DNA from: a virus
DNA: 38,629 nucleotides
Strand: one strand, 5' to 3'
IMG/VR virus record: IMGVR_UViG_3300031753_000023
Span: 1 to 38,629 of that record
The number at the start of each line of letters is the position of its first letter. The stretch's first letter is position 1. The translations under genes were made by a program, and so were the position numbers. Below, one piece after another: positions 12,210 through 19,072 of the stretch. The notes under the pieces were generated by a model. The model had not been told where the DNA came from. It saw only the letters and a program-made list of their open reading frames with translations, and searched no databases.

Positions 12210-12826
12210 TGTCCTACCTCCACCGGGTGCAGCTCGTACTCGGTCCCGTCGAGCACCAGACGCCGAAACGGCGCGGGTGCGGACTCGTTGACGACGCTCG
12301 GCTGCGCTTCCGCGTCGCCCATGCCCAGTTCGACCACTTGGCCGTAGACCACTTCGCCACCGTCGAGACGGCCGCAAGTGACCCGCTTCTCCTCATCGGT
12401 GACGGTCTGCTTGTAGACCGCGACCCCAGCGAACAGGCGGAAGCGGAAGCTCAGAACCTTCTTGCAGGTGATCGAGAGGCCCGCAAGGATGCCCGAACCG
12501 GCCTCGATGCCCCAACCGGCCTCGATGCCCGAACCGGCCTTGATGCCCTCACCGGCCTCGATGCCCGAACCGGCCCTGATGCCCCAACCGGCCTTGATGC
12601 CCTCACCGGCCTTGATGCCCGAACCGGCCTCGATGCCCGAACCGGCCGAAGCTGTGATGTGCTTGCGCACCCACAGCTTCGGGAAGTAGACCCAGCCGAG
12701 TCCGCCTTCGATCTCCACGGACCCGTCGAACTCAGTGGACAGGTCGACCTTGCCGCAGTATTCGCGGTAGTAGGTGCCCGGGACTTCTTTGAAGTCAGCG
12801 GCGGTCAGTTTCAGCACATCGCTCAT
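12206..12826 (-). CDS. Glycine hexapeptide-repeat protein
   Basis: ATG 12826 follows AAAGGAGCG. In this 206-aa protein, residues about 60-114 consist of nine units of six residues, G-[S/E/W]-G-I-[E/K/R/L]-A, with Ile every sixth position. That is expected for a beta-helix-like solenoid with Ile stacked in the core. Flanks are an N-terminal beta domain (VDLSTEFDGSVEIEGGLGWVYF) and a C-terminal beta part (KVLSFRFRLFAGVAVYK; a hairpin near the end). Proteins with 'SGIEAGWGIEAG' tracts are known to me from phages without function. It heads the recombination operon, so an early role is likely rather than a virion one. Confidence 0.75.
   Translation of the reverse strand: MSDVLKLTAADFKEVPGTYYREYCGKVDLSTEFDGSVEIEGGLGWVYFPKLWVRKHITASAGSGIEAGSGIKAGEGIKAGWGIRAGSGIEAGEGIKAGSGIEAGWGIEAGSGILAGLSITCKKVLSFRFRLFAGVAVYKQTVTDEEKRVTCGRLDGGEVVYGQVVELGMGDAEAQPSVVNESAPAPFRRLVLDGTEYELHPVEVGQ
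12481..12647. repeat. 18-bp tandem repeats (nine units)
   Basis: On the plus strand the unit reads CCGGCCTCGATGCCCGAA with variation mostly at the two positions that change the E/K/R and S/W/E residues. Alternation of unit types suggests expansion by duplication of pairs or triplets. Confidence 0.85.
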
Positions 12827-12854
12827 GGCGCTCCTTTGCTTGCTCCCGCTGACC

Positions 12855-12883
12855 ATAGTGACAGGTTGCTCAGGGTAATGCAA
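12855..12883 (-). promoter_or_regulatory. Promoter candidate, TTGCAT-17-CACTAT
   Basis: On the minus strand TTGCAT (12883-12878), 17 bp, CACTAT (12860-12855), 28 nt before the ATG at 12826. It has the same form as the promoter of the gene at 6096. The adjacent CTGACCATAGTGACAG carries GTCAG/CTGAC-type half-sites seen in the control region, so the same regulator could act here. Confidence 0.55.
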
Positions 12884-12910
12884 GCCTCCCTGCACCCCCT
12901 GGACGCGGAG

Positions 12911-12938
12911 ACGCCCCCGGCGACAGGCTCAGGGGCGT
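12911..12938 (-). terminator. Hairpin after the lysis genes
   Basis: ACGCCCC-N14-GGGGCGT, seven paired bases with partial outer pairing, lies downstream of the last late gene (stop 13010) and upstream of the recombination promoter. It likely separates the two transcripts. Confidence 0.55.
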
Positions 12939-13009
12939 TCCGTCTCGGACCCGTCGACGCCTCGCTGGGAGCAGGAGCACTCAGGCCCGAGGTGACTCAG
13001 GCTAACTCG

Positions 13010-13375
13010 TCAGGTGCCGCTCTGGTCGGCCTCACGCTGTTGGACCCGCTGTCGCTCCTTGGCCTGCTCACGCACCTCGGTCGCCGCGGCCAGGCGTGCG
13101 GCCTCCACGTCGGCGCGCACCCAGTCCACCTTGCGACTCACGGTGTCGAGCTTGTGCTCCAGGGCGTCCATGCGGAACGGGGCCGACTTGACCTCCCCGA
13201 TCCCGTACTCGGCCTCGCGCCCGAACAAGAACTCGTCCATGCGCTTCTCGCGCTCGCGGCGACGGCGTGCCCCACCGGCCCGCACGGTGACGAACGTGTA
13301 GAGGCCGAGGACGGCGAGCAGCACATCGGCCACGCTCTGCCCCACGGCTGGCCACACGTTGGTGGCCGCGAGCAC
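13010..13375 (-). CDS. Holin candidate, single transmembrane segment
   Basis: A 121-aa protein from GTG 13375, 3 nt after the endolysin gene. One clear transmembrane helix lies near residues 12-32 (GQSVADVLLAVLGLYTFVTV), followed by a strongly basic run (RRRREREKR) and a long charged coiled-coil-like helix to the end. N-out with a large charged cytoplasmic part resembles single-span holins or some spanin-like or anti-holin partners. The call rests on position next to the endolysin plus the membrane segment; a membrane-anchored structural protein remains possible. Confidence 0.6.
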   Translation of the reverse strand: MLAATNVWPAVGQSVADVLLAVLGLYTFVTVRAGGARRRREREKRMDEFLFGREAEYGIGEVKSAPFRMDALEHKLDTVSRKVDWVRADVEAARLAAATEVREQAKERQRVQQREADQSGT

Positions 13376-13378
13376 CGG

Positions 13379-14158
13379 CTACTGGACCTTGGTGAACAGC
13401 GCGAACTGGCCAGCGCTCATGGGCTGGGGCAGGGTCTTGATGCCTGCCGCCTGGAAGTTGGTGAGGTCGGCTGGGCTGGTGATGTGCAGGGCCGTCGAGC
13501 CGCTGCACAGCCACTCTGCACCGTCCATGATGGCGATGAACACTTCGGGTTCCTCCTGGGTTGGTGGTGGGGCGGGTGGGTCGAACTTGCCGAACAGGTC
13601 GTCGTACTGCGTTTCGGTGCCGTGCCACGACGACTCGTCGCAGGCGACCGGGATGCCGGGGATGGTCGCCGCGTCGGTGAACTGCCAGAGCACCCCGTAG
13701 CCGGGGTAGAGCTGGGGCCGTCCTGGCGCGGGGTAGGCGGCCACCCAGATCAGGCTCGGTATCTGGCCGCGGATCGGGCCGATGGACGACGCGGACCCGT
13801 AGGTGGCGAGTTGGGCGCTCGGCAGGCCGAGTCCCTGGAGGAACTGGCGCACCCAGCCCACGTTGGTCGATGTCTCGATGTCGAGCAGCCGGGCGTACTT
13901 GGCCCCGGCGTGGGCGACGAACCACTCGACCTCTTTGGCCACGATCCCCCACCCGGCGTAGTGGTAGGCCAACACGTCGAGGCCCGCGGCCAGCGCGCCG
14001 GCCCGGTCCCCTTCGTAGTACGGGTTGGCGTAGCTGTCACCCTCGGTGGCCTTGATGAGCGCGGTGGTGACACCAGCGCGGGCGACGGCGGGCCAGTTGA
14101 TCGCAGCCCCGTTCGGGTGTTGGGCGCTACTCACGTCCACGATCCGGCCCACTGTCAT
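13379..14158 (-). CDS. GH25 endolysin (muramidase)
   Basis: A 259-aa protein. Residues 1-190 carry the GH25 pattern: D8 at the start of the barrel (RIVDVSSAQ), then TTALIKATEGDSYANP, LAYHYAGW, and the catalytic pair D93-I-E95 (LLDIETS). Later come YGSAS and LWQFTD typical of this fold. GH25 enzymes cleave the MurNAc-GlcNAc bond of peptidoglycan. A Pro-rich linker (PPAPPPTQEEPE, about 200-211) joins a ~50-residue C-terminal module, perhaps for wall binding. The ATG overlaps the stop of the glycosyltransferase gene. No signal peptide is seen, so release through the neighbouring holin is expected. Confidence 0.9.
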   Translation of the reverse strand: MTVGRIVDVSSAQHPNGAAINWPAVARAGVTTALIKATEGDSYANPYYEGDRAGALAAGLDVLAYHYAGWGIVAKEVEWFVAHAGAKYARLLDIETSTNVGWVRQFLQGLGLPSAQLATYGSASSIGPIRGQIPSLIWVAAYPAPGRPQLYPGYGVLWQFTDAATIPGIPVACDESSWHGTETQYDDLFGKFDPPAPPPTQEEPEVFIAIMDGAEWLCSGSTALHITSPADLTNFQAAGIKTLPQPMSAGQFALFTKVQ

Positions 14159-15402
14159 GCCAGAGAGTACCCGCCCTGACGTGCGCCACCAGGCTTTAGG
14201 GCGATCATGTTGGCGCACACGTAGCTGATGCGGTTCTCGAAGTGCCACGCGCTGGGAAAGAACGTGAAGCACCGCGACGACTGGAACCGGCCCTTGATGG
14301 CGGGCACGTACTTGGAATACTCCGCGTTCGTCCAGTACCACCAACTGTTCTCGTTGTAGAAGGCCGTGTGAGTGGGGTCCATCCACGCCCCCCGCCCATC
14401 GGTCGAGGGCGTGAGACTCAGCAGGAGCCCACCGTGGGCCAGCACGCGGTGGATCTCGTTGAGCAGCGCCACCGAGTCCGCGACGTGCTCCAAGAAGTCG
14501 ACGGCGCGCACCACGCCCACCTCGCCGTCCTCGTAGCCCGCCAGCGTCTCGAACACGTCCTCGCCGCTGAGTGCGATGTCCACCGGCACGTAGCCCTCGG
14601 GGCAGTTGTGCGCCCCGCCCAGGTCGAGCGCCACCAGGCCCTCGCGCGCCGCCCACGCCAGCGCGTTGGGCTGGATGGTGGCGTCGTAGAGCGCCACCGT
14701 CTCGGTCTGGATGCGAGCGTTGGTGTCACTCTGGGACTGGGTGTTGCCACCGTGGCCGACGCGTTGAAGGTACAGGCACTCGGGGATGTGCCAGAACCGG
14801 GTGGCCTGGTACAGCCGGGCCATCAGGTCTTGGTCGTCGAGGATGTCACGGGTGGTGTCGTAGCCGCCCACGTCGTCGTAGACCTCGCGCCGGAACGCCC
14901 GGACGTGGTTCGGCGCGTACCAGATATAGGCGAGGTTGTGCGGTGACGGTTCCAGGGCGGTGACCGCCTGGACCTCGCGCCCGTCCACCTCCGTCTCGTA
15001 GTACACCCAGCCGTTCGCCTCGTCGAATCGGTCATCGTTGCGGCTTCCGTCCGCGTTGATCTGCGCGCAGTCGGAGTAGACGAACCCGACCTCGGGGTGG
15101 TCGTCGAAGGCGGCGACCACCTGGGCCAGAGCGGTGGTGGCCAGCACGTCGTCGTGGTCGAGTTCGACCAGCAGCTCCCCTCGCGCCATCTCACACGCCC
15201 TGGCCTTGAGCGCGCCGACGCCGGTCACCGTGGCGCTGCGCACGATGACGCGCTCATCGTCGGGCCGCTTCCACTGCGCGCCGCCGTTGAGCAGCACCAC
15301 CCATTCCCAGTCGCTCATGGTCTGGGCGTCAAGGCTGGCGTAGCACTCGTCGAGGTAGCGCGGATCGTGGCTCGGGGTAAAGACGCTGACGCGGGGTGTC
15401 AT
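14155..15402 (-). CDS. Glycosyltransferase family 2 - methyltransferase fusion
   Basis: A 415-aa protein with two domains. Residues 1-230 are a GT-A glycosyltransferase: an N-terminal nucleotide-binding strand (VSVFTPSHDP), D82-H-D-D85 as the metal-binding DxD, and the acceptor-side DDQDLMARL. Residues about 250-415 are a class I methyltransferase: LDLGG (259-263) as motif I, VRAVDFLEHV as the motif with the 'hDxhEHh' signature, and HGGLLLSLTPS as post-motif strand. Such fusions could add a sugar and methylate it. It lies directly downstream of three collagen-like/fibre genes and before the lysin, so virion-protein modification is my inference. Wall-sugar or host-surface modification is an alternative. 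Confidence 0.85.
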   Translation of the reverse strand: MTPRVSVFTPSHDPRYLDECYASLDAQTMSDWEWVVLLNGGAQWKRPDDERVIVRSATVTGVGALKARACEMARGELLVELDHDDVLATTALAQVVAAFDDHPEVGFVYSDCAQINADGSRNDDRFDEANGWVYYETEVDGREVQAVTALEPSPHNLAYIWYAPNHVRAFRREVYDDVGGYDTTRDILDDQDLMARLYQATRFWHIPECLYLQRVGHGGNTQSQSDTNARIQTETVALYDATIQPNALAWAAREGLVALDLGGAHNCPEGYVPVDIALSGEDVFETLAGYEDGEVGVVRAVDFLEHVADSVALLNEIHRVLAHGGLLLSLTPSTDGRGAWMDPTHTAFYNENSWWYWTNAEYSKYVPAIKGRFQSSRCFTFFPSAWHFENRISYVCANMIALKPGGARQGGYSLA

Positions 15403-16319
15403 GTGGTGCTGTCGGTGACGAGGCCGTAATCGGCCAGTGCGGTCATCAGTGACGCAAGGGCGGCGTTGCCGCCCTTGGACCCGGTGACGGTGGGCTTGGC
15501 GATGGGCGTGGTGCCGAAGAAGCCCATATCGCCAGGGAACTGGGTTGACCCGTCAGGGTTGAAGGTCCAGTTGAACGGCGTGAACCCAGATGGCCCGATA
15601 CGGATGACGAACTGCTGCGTACCGTCAGCGCCGTATGCCTCCCAGTAGACCCCGTTCCCGGTGCCGTTGATGCCGAGCGTGTCGCTGATGATGGCCTGGG
15701 GATAGGTGTTCGGATCGGCCAGGAGCACGACCGTCCCAGCGAAGCCAGGGGTGTCCCCGGTAGTGCCGAAGCCCCCGACTTGTAGCCATCCGGTGTTCGA
15801 CCCGCTGGTCCCGGCGTAGACGTAGAGGCCACCAGACGTGCCCGCCTTGTCCTCGTACCACTGGCCCGCGTTGGCGATCTGGACGCCCTCGGGCGACCCG
15901 TTGCCCGTGAAGTCGGGGAACGACCCGCCGCCGCCGCTCGCGCCTTGGAACCCCTGGTGGCCTTGCGTTCCCTGGCTCCCTTGGAACCCCTGGGTTCCTT
16001 GTGCCCCTTGCGCGCCGGCGCCACCCTGGGCACCCTGTGTCCCTTGCGCTCCTTGCGCGCCAGAGCCGGTCGCACCCTGGACACCCTGGACACCCTGCGT
16101 GCCCTGGTTTCCTTGACTCCCCTGCACACCTTGGGTTCCTTGGAACCCTTGCGGCCCCTGCGCGCCCTGGAACCCCTGCGGTCCGGTGACGCCGCCTTCA
16201 ATGGCCGCGCCCATCGCCAGCAGCAGCACGCCGAGGGTGATGTCATCGGGCGGGGTGCCCGCCAGATTGACCTCGATGATGTAGCGGTAAATCTCGTCGA
16301 GCGAGGTGGGGGTCGTCAC
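15399..16319 (-). CDS. Collagen-like fibre protein with SFPDFTG-domain
   Basis: A 306-aa protein. Residues 1-40 are a short helical module (TSLDEIYRYIIE, then LLLAMGAAI). About 44-130 is a Gly-X-Y tract dominated by Gln (GFQGAQ, GTQGVQ, GHQG). Then GGGGSFPDFTG starts a domain containing GSPEGVQ, GQWYED, GLYVYAGT and TGWLQVGG. The last ~120 residues form a beta-rich tip. The first module and the SFPDFTG domain recur in the gene at 16345-16938, where the collagen tract is absent. It is probably a trimeric fibre displayed on head or tail. Confidence 0.8.
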   Translation of the reverse strand: MTTPTSLDEIYRYIIEVNLAGTPPDDITLGVLLLAMGAAIEGGVTGPQGFQGAQGPQGFQGTQGVQGSQGNQGTQGVQGVQGATGSGAQGAQGTQGAQGGAGAQGAQGTQGFQGSQGTQGHQGFQGASGGGGSFPDFTGNGSPEGVQIANAGQWYEDKAGTSGGLYVYAGTSGSNTGWLQVGGFGTTGDTPGFAGTVVLLADPNTYPQAIISDTLGINGTGNGVYWEAYGADGTQQFVIRIGPSGFTPFNWTFNPDGSTQFPGDMGFFGTTPIAKPTVTGSKGGNAALASLMTALADYGLVTDSTT

Positions 16320-16344
16320 GGCTCAGGTCACGTAGAGGTGACGG

Positions 16345-16938
16345 TCACGCACTTGTGACTTCCTCCCAGCCCGTCGCTCCACCGATCATGAGCTTGTGCA
16401 ACGTCACGTCGTAGTACATGCCCCCTTCGACGTAGGCGGGGGCGGATGAAGTCGGGGCCTGGACTGGGAACACAACGCCACTGAAACGAGCAGAACCATC
16501 AGCCGTGTTGAGTGCCGTGTTGAAAGCCCCCGTAGGGTCTGCCAGAAAAATCTGCTTACCCGTCTGGCTGACAAGGAAAAGGTCACCGTTAGCGTTGAAA
16601 GCAACACCGGGAGGGAAAGCTACGGATACGTCTGCAATACCCCCCACTTGAACCCAACCCGTATCAGTCGAGTTGGTGCCAGTGAACACATACAGACCGT
16701 TTGTCGTGGCGCTGGTGTCCTCGTACCACTGGCCGAAGTTGGCCGTCTGCACCCCTTCGGGTGATCCTGACCCGGTGAAGTCGGGGAAGGAGGAGCCGCC
16801 GCCACCTTGGTTCGCCACAATGGCCGCACCGAGCGCCAGCAGCAGCTCGTGGAGCGTGCTGTCGGTGGCCGAGGGTCCACCGATCTGGTTGATGATGGAG
16901 GCGTAAATCTCGCCCAGTGTGACTGGTTCGTCGGACAT
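16345..16938 (-). CDS. Fibre protein, collagen-less paralogue
   Basis: A 197-aa protein that starts with EPVTLGEIYASII and LLLALGAAI, the same N-terminal module as its neighbour. It passes through a short GGGGS linker directly into SFPDFTGSGSPEGVQ, GQWYED and TGWVQVGG. The remaining part is beta-rich (GDLFLVSQTGKQIFLADP). It looks like the 306-aa protein with the collagen tract removed and a different tip. The base composition around 16450-16640 is more A/T-rich than elsewhere, hinting that this tip was acquired separately. Confidence 0.75.
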   Translation of the reverse strand: MSDEPVTLGEIYASIINQIGGPSATDSTLHELLLALGAAIVANQGGGGSSFPDFTGSGSPEGVQTANFGQWYEDTSATTNGLYVFTGTNSTDTGWVQVGGIADVSVAFPPGVAFNANGDLFLVSQTGKQIFLADPTGAFNTALNTADGSARFSGVVFPVQAPTSSAPAYVEGGMYYDVTLHKLMIGGATGWEEVTSA

Positions 16939-16939
16939 C

Positions 16940-17680
16940 TCAGTACCCTTCTACGACGATGAGATCGGTCGAGCCGATCGCGCTGACGGCACTCACGGTG
17001 ATCCCGTTGAGTGTGGTGGTGGCGACCAGGCCGCCGACACTCGGGCTGGTGACCTGGGCGATGGTGGCGAAGGCGGTGGGGAAGTTGTAGGTCACCCCGG
17101 CCACGCTGACGAAGTTGGCGCTGACGACGACCAGCGCCTTCTTGTACGCCGCGGTGCGGAAGGGTTCCGAGCCAGTGATGGTGCCCGCTGTCCCGTTGAC
17201 GACCACGATGCCGGTGGACACCGGAGCGCCCTGCGGCCCTTGGAACCCCTGCGCGCCCTGTGGGCCAGCCGCGCCGGCCGCTCCCACGTCGCCCTGTGCG
17301 CCCTGAGTCCCCTGGTGGCCCTGGTTCCCCTGGTTGCCCACCACTCCCTGGGGGCCTTGGGCACCTTCGGCCCCGGTCGCCCCCACCGCCCCCTGGTGGC
17401 CTTGCGCTCCCTGGTCCCCCTGTGCGCCTTGCTCACCTTGCGATCCTTGGTTGCCGTCGAAGCCCTGGTGGCCCTGGGAGCCTTGTGGTCCCTGGGCACC
17501 GATCCCGTCGCTGCCAGGCACCCCCTGGTGGCCCTGGGCACCCTGGGCACCGGCATCACCCTGGGCACCTTGGGTGCCCTGGTGGCCCTGGGCACCCTGC
17601 GCTCCACCGGACGGACCTTGCGGGCCTTGGACGCCCTGGGCACCGTTGCCCGGCCCGAAGGCGCCAGGGCCGACGCTCAC
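16940..17680 (-). CDS. Collagen-like protein with C-terminal beta domain
   Basis: A 246-aa protein. After about 12 residues, a Gly-X-Y tract of roughly 140 residues follows (GAQGVQ, GPQGPS, GHQGTQ, GDQGAQ), with Gln in most Y positions. The last ~90 residues are a compact beta-rich domain starting STGIVVVNGTAG and ending DLIVVEGY. GTG 17680 overlaps the stop of the gene upstream. Collagen-like triplets in phages form trimeric stalks. Here no N-terminal anchoring module is visible, unlike the other collagen genes, so it may be attached through the overlapping 107-aa neighbour or its own tip domain. Confidence 0.8.
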   Translation of the reverse strand: MSVGPGAFGPGNGAQGVQGPQGPSGGAQGAQGHQGTQGAQGDAGAQGAQGHQGVPGSDGIGAQGPQGSQGHQGFDGNQGSQGEQGAQGDQGAQGHQGAVGATGAEGAQGPQGVVGNQGNQGHQGTQGAQGDVGAAGAAGPQGAQGFQGPQGAPVSTGIVVVNGTAGTITGSEPFRTAAYKKALVVVSANFVSVAGVTYNFPTAFATIAQVTSPSVGGLVATTTLNGITVSAVSAIGSTDLIVVEGY

Positions 17681-18000
17681 TGGCGACCGACGAGGACCGC
17701 CACGACCACGCTGCCCGCGCTGATCGCAAACAGCGAGTCGCCGCCCACCGAGTTGAACGTCAGTGACTCGCCGTGGTCAAGCGGGAACCCGTTCTCCGCG
17801 CTCACGTCGGACCCGCCCAGGTACACGCTGTTCTCGGCGTCAGTGTTCTTGACCACGATGGGCAGGGGATCGTTGAACGTGCCCGCACGGAACACCTGGG
17901 CGGCGGCGTCAGGGGCCGAATCGGGCGGCACTCCGGTCGTGGTCTGCCACAGCAGGGTCGCCTCGGTGGTGACATCGACCTGGGCTGACACGGACGCCAT
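17677..18000 (-). CDS. Small beta-rich structural protein, 107 aa
   Basis: ATG 18000. The sequence alternates short strands and turns: TTEATLLWQTTTG, LPIVVKNTDAENSVYLGG, GESLTFNSVGGDSLFAISAG. This is a pattern I associate with small phage virion beta-sandwich proteins. There is no Cys or catalytic signature. It overlaps the collagen-like gene at 17677-17680, so the two are probably made together and could form base and stalk of one fibre. Low certainty on role. Confidence 0.65.
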   Translation of the reverse strand: MASVSAQVDVTTEATLLWQTTTGVPPDSAPDAAAQVFRAGTFNDPLPIVVKNTDAENSVYLGGSDVSAENGFPLDHGESLTFNSVGGDSLFAISAGSVVVAVLVGRQ

Positions 18001-18011
18001 GAGGGCGAAGG

Positions 18012-18548
18012 TTACCCCCTGCGCCGCCCCGAGTCACGGTTCGCGTCCTGGGCGGCCCGGGCAGCCAGGCGGGCTTCGAGCGCCCGCTTGGCCTTGCGCT
18101 CGGCAATCTTGGCCTGCTTGGCCGCATAGGCGGCCTTGCGCTCGGCCACGTCGGCCTTGTGCTCGGCCTGCGTCAACGTGCCCAAGTAGCGCAGGTAGAG
18201 CTCGCGGTCGCACCAGGTGTCGGGCACGGTGCGGACCCGTATCTCCCAGCGTTCGAGCGGGGCGTGGCGCACCAGCCAGTTGCGGATCTGGGTGGCGTCG
18301 TTGTGGATGGCCCGGTTGGTGGCCTCCCGGCCACCCTTGGTCACCCGGCTCACCAGCATCCACCCCCGCGGCGGGTTGGGTTCGACCCAGCCCGCCGGCG
18401 GCTTGCGGGCCTCGGGCCAGGCCGGGTGCAGGCGCCCGAGCGCGATGTGCTCGGCCCAGCGTGACGGGCGCTCGGGCGCCTTCCAGCGCGGCGGGGGCTG
18501 CTGGAACACCGGGCGGGCCATGAAGCCGGTGGTGTCAGGTACGGGCAT
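18012..18548 (-). CDS. Basic protein with Pro/Trp-rich N-terminus and coiled coil
   Basis: I use ATG 18548 (178 aa); ATG 18521 is an alternative. The first ~65 residues are rich in Pro, Trp and Arg (PPPRWKAPERPSRWAEH, then NPPRGWMLVSRV). The middle contains ATQIRNWLVRHAPLERWEIRVR. The last ~60 residues are a Lys/Arg/Ala helix (AERKAAYAAKQAKIAERKAKR) that looks like a basic coiled coil. It could be a DNA-contacting virion protein or an assembly factor; I do not recognise a family. Confidence 0.65.
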   Translation of the reverse strand: MPVPDTTGFMARPVFQQPPPRWKAPERPSRWAEHIALGRLHPAWPEARKPPAGWVEPNPPRGWMLVSRVTKGGREATNRAIHNDATQIRNWLVRHAPLERWEIRVRTVPDTWCDRELYLRYLGTLTQAEHKADVAERKAAYAAKQAKIAERKAKRALEARLAARAAQDANRDSGRRRG

Positions 18549-18813
18549 CAGCGGGCTTCCGTGCGCCGCAGGTGTCCCAGTGGCACGTGAACAGGTGGAA
18601 CTTGACGTAGGGCCGCTCGTCCTGCGGCACGTAGGCCACGATCTTGTTCCACTGTTCGCCGTCCCACTCCAGTTTCAGCTTGCAGTACGTTCCCTCGGCC
18701 TGGTTGGGCGCGAGGTCGATGGCGATGCGCTTGCCGTTCGTGGTGACGCACCAAAGCACAGGACTCCCGCACTGGTAGCACCCGTGGAGGTCGTCATCGG
18801 GCGGCGTCGGCAC
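18535..18813 (-). CDS. Zinc-ribbon-like protein, 92 aa
   Basis: GTG 18813 overlaps the end of the ribbon-helix-helix gene. C-Y-Q-C-G (residues 12-16) and a Cys at 22 are followed by a beta-rich stretch, then HLFTCHWDTCGAR near the C-terminus gives more Cys/His ligands. Two metal-binding knuckles at the ends of a small beta fold are likely. It is cotranscribed with the regulator, so it may belong to the same control module rather than to the virion. Confidence 0.65.
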   Translation of the reverse strand: MPTPPDDDLHGCYQCGSPVLWCVTTNGKRIAIDLAPNQAEGTYCKLKLEWDGEQWNKIVAYVPQDERPYVKFHLFTCHWDTCGARKPADART

Positions 18814-19012
18814 CGTTCTCTTGCTCCAAAAGTAGCCACACCACCACCGCGTCCTGAATGGCGTCGGTGCGGCTGGCGATGCCGGGGTGGCCCTTCTCCA
18901 CCTCGGCGTTGAGCAGGTCGTCCACGGCCCGGGGGAGCCGGATGGACCGGCTCACCGTGTCGCCCGCCATGGCGGGGAACTCCTTGACCGTGTAGCGGCG
19001 CCTTGCTCCCAT
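18794..19012 (-). CDS. Ribbon-helix-helix (CopG/Arc-like) regulator
   Basis: 72 aa, mostly one ribbon-helix-helix fold. The ribbon strand is VSRSIRLPRAV (residues 20-30), helix A is DDLLNAEVEKG, and helix B is SRTDAIQDAVVVWLLL. The basic N-terminus (GARRRYTVKEF) may touch DNA. RHH proteins bind as dimers to short palindromes, often their own promoter. Here ATG 19012 has no ribosome-binding site, a TACGCT hexamer lies 6 nt upstream, and GCGTATACGC covers that hexamer, the classic autoregulation layout. It sits among virion genes and could switch expression of the downstream fibre, modification and lysis genes. Confidence 0.75.
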   Translation of the reverse strand: MGARRRYTVKEFPAMAGDTVSRSIRLPRAVDDLLNAEVEKGHPGIASRTDAIQDAVVVWLLLEQENGADAAR

Positions 19013-19019
19013 TCCGACA

Positions 19020-19072
19020 GCGTATACGCGGCGTCACGCCGTATGCAGGACTACCTCACCAACCATACGGCG
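19020..19072. promoter_or_regulatory. Operator cluster upstream of the ribbon-helix-helix gene
   Basis: GCGTATACGC (19020-19029, perfect palindrome) is followed by CGCCGTATG (19037-19045) and its exact inverse CATACGGCG (19064-19072). The repeated core is a GTAT/ATAC step flanked by CG-rich bases. The cluster overlaps the end of the 1439-aa gene (stop 19056) and the promoter of the regulator. Confidence 0.5.

Noticed and set aside
12209-14179. 656-aa plus-strand frame opposite lysis and repeat genes
   Set aside because: It runs antisense through the endolysin, holin candidate and hexapeptide gene; composition is Leu/Gly/Asp shadow type with no motif.
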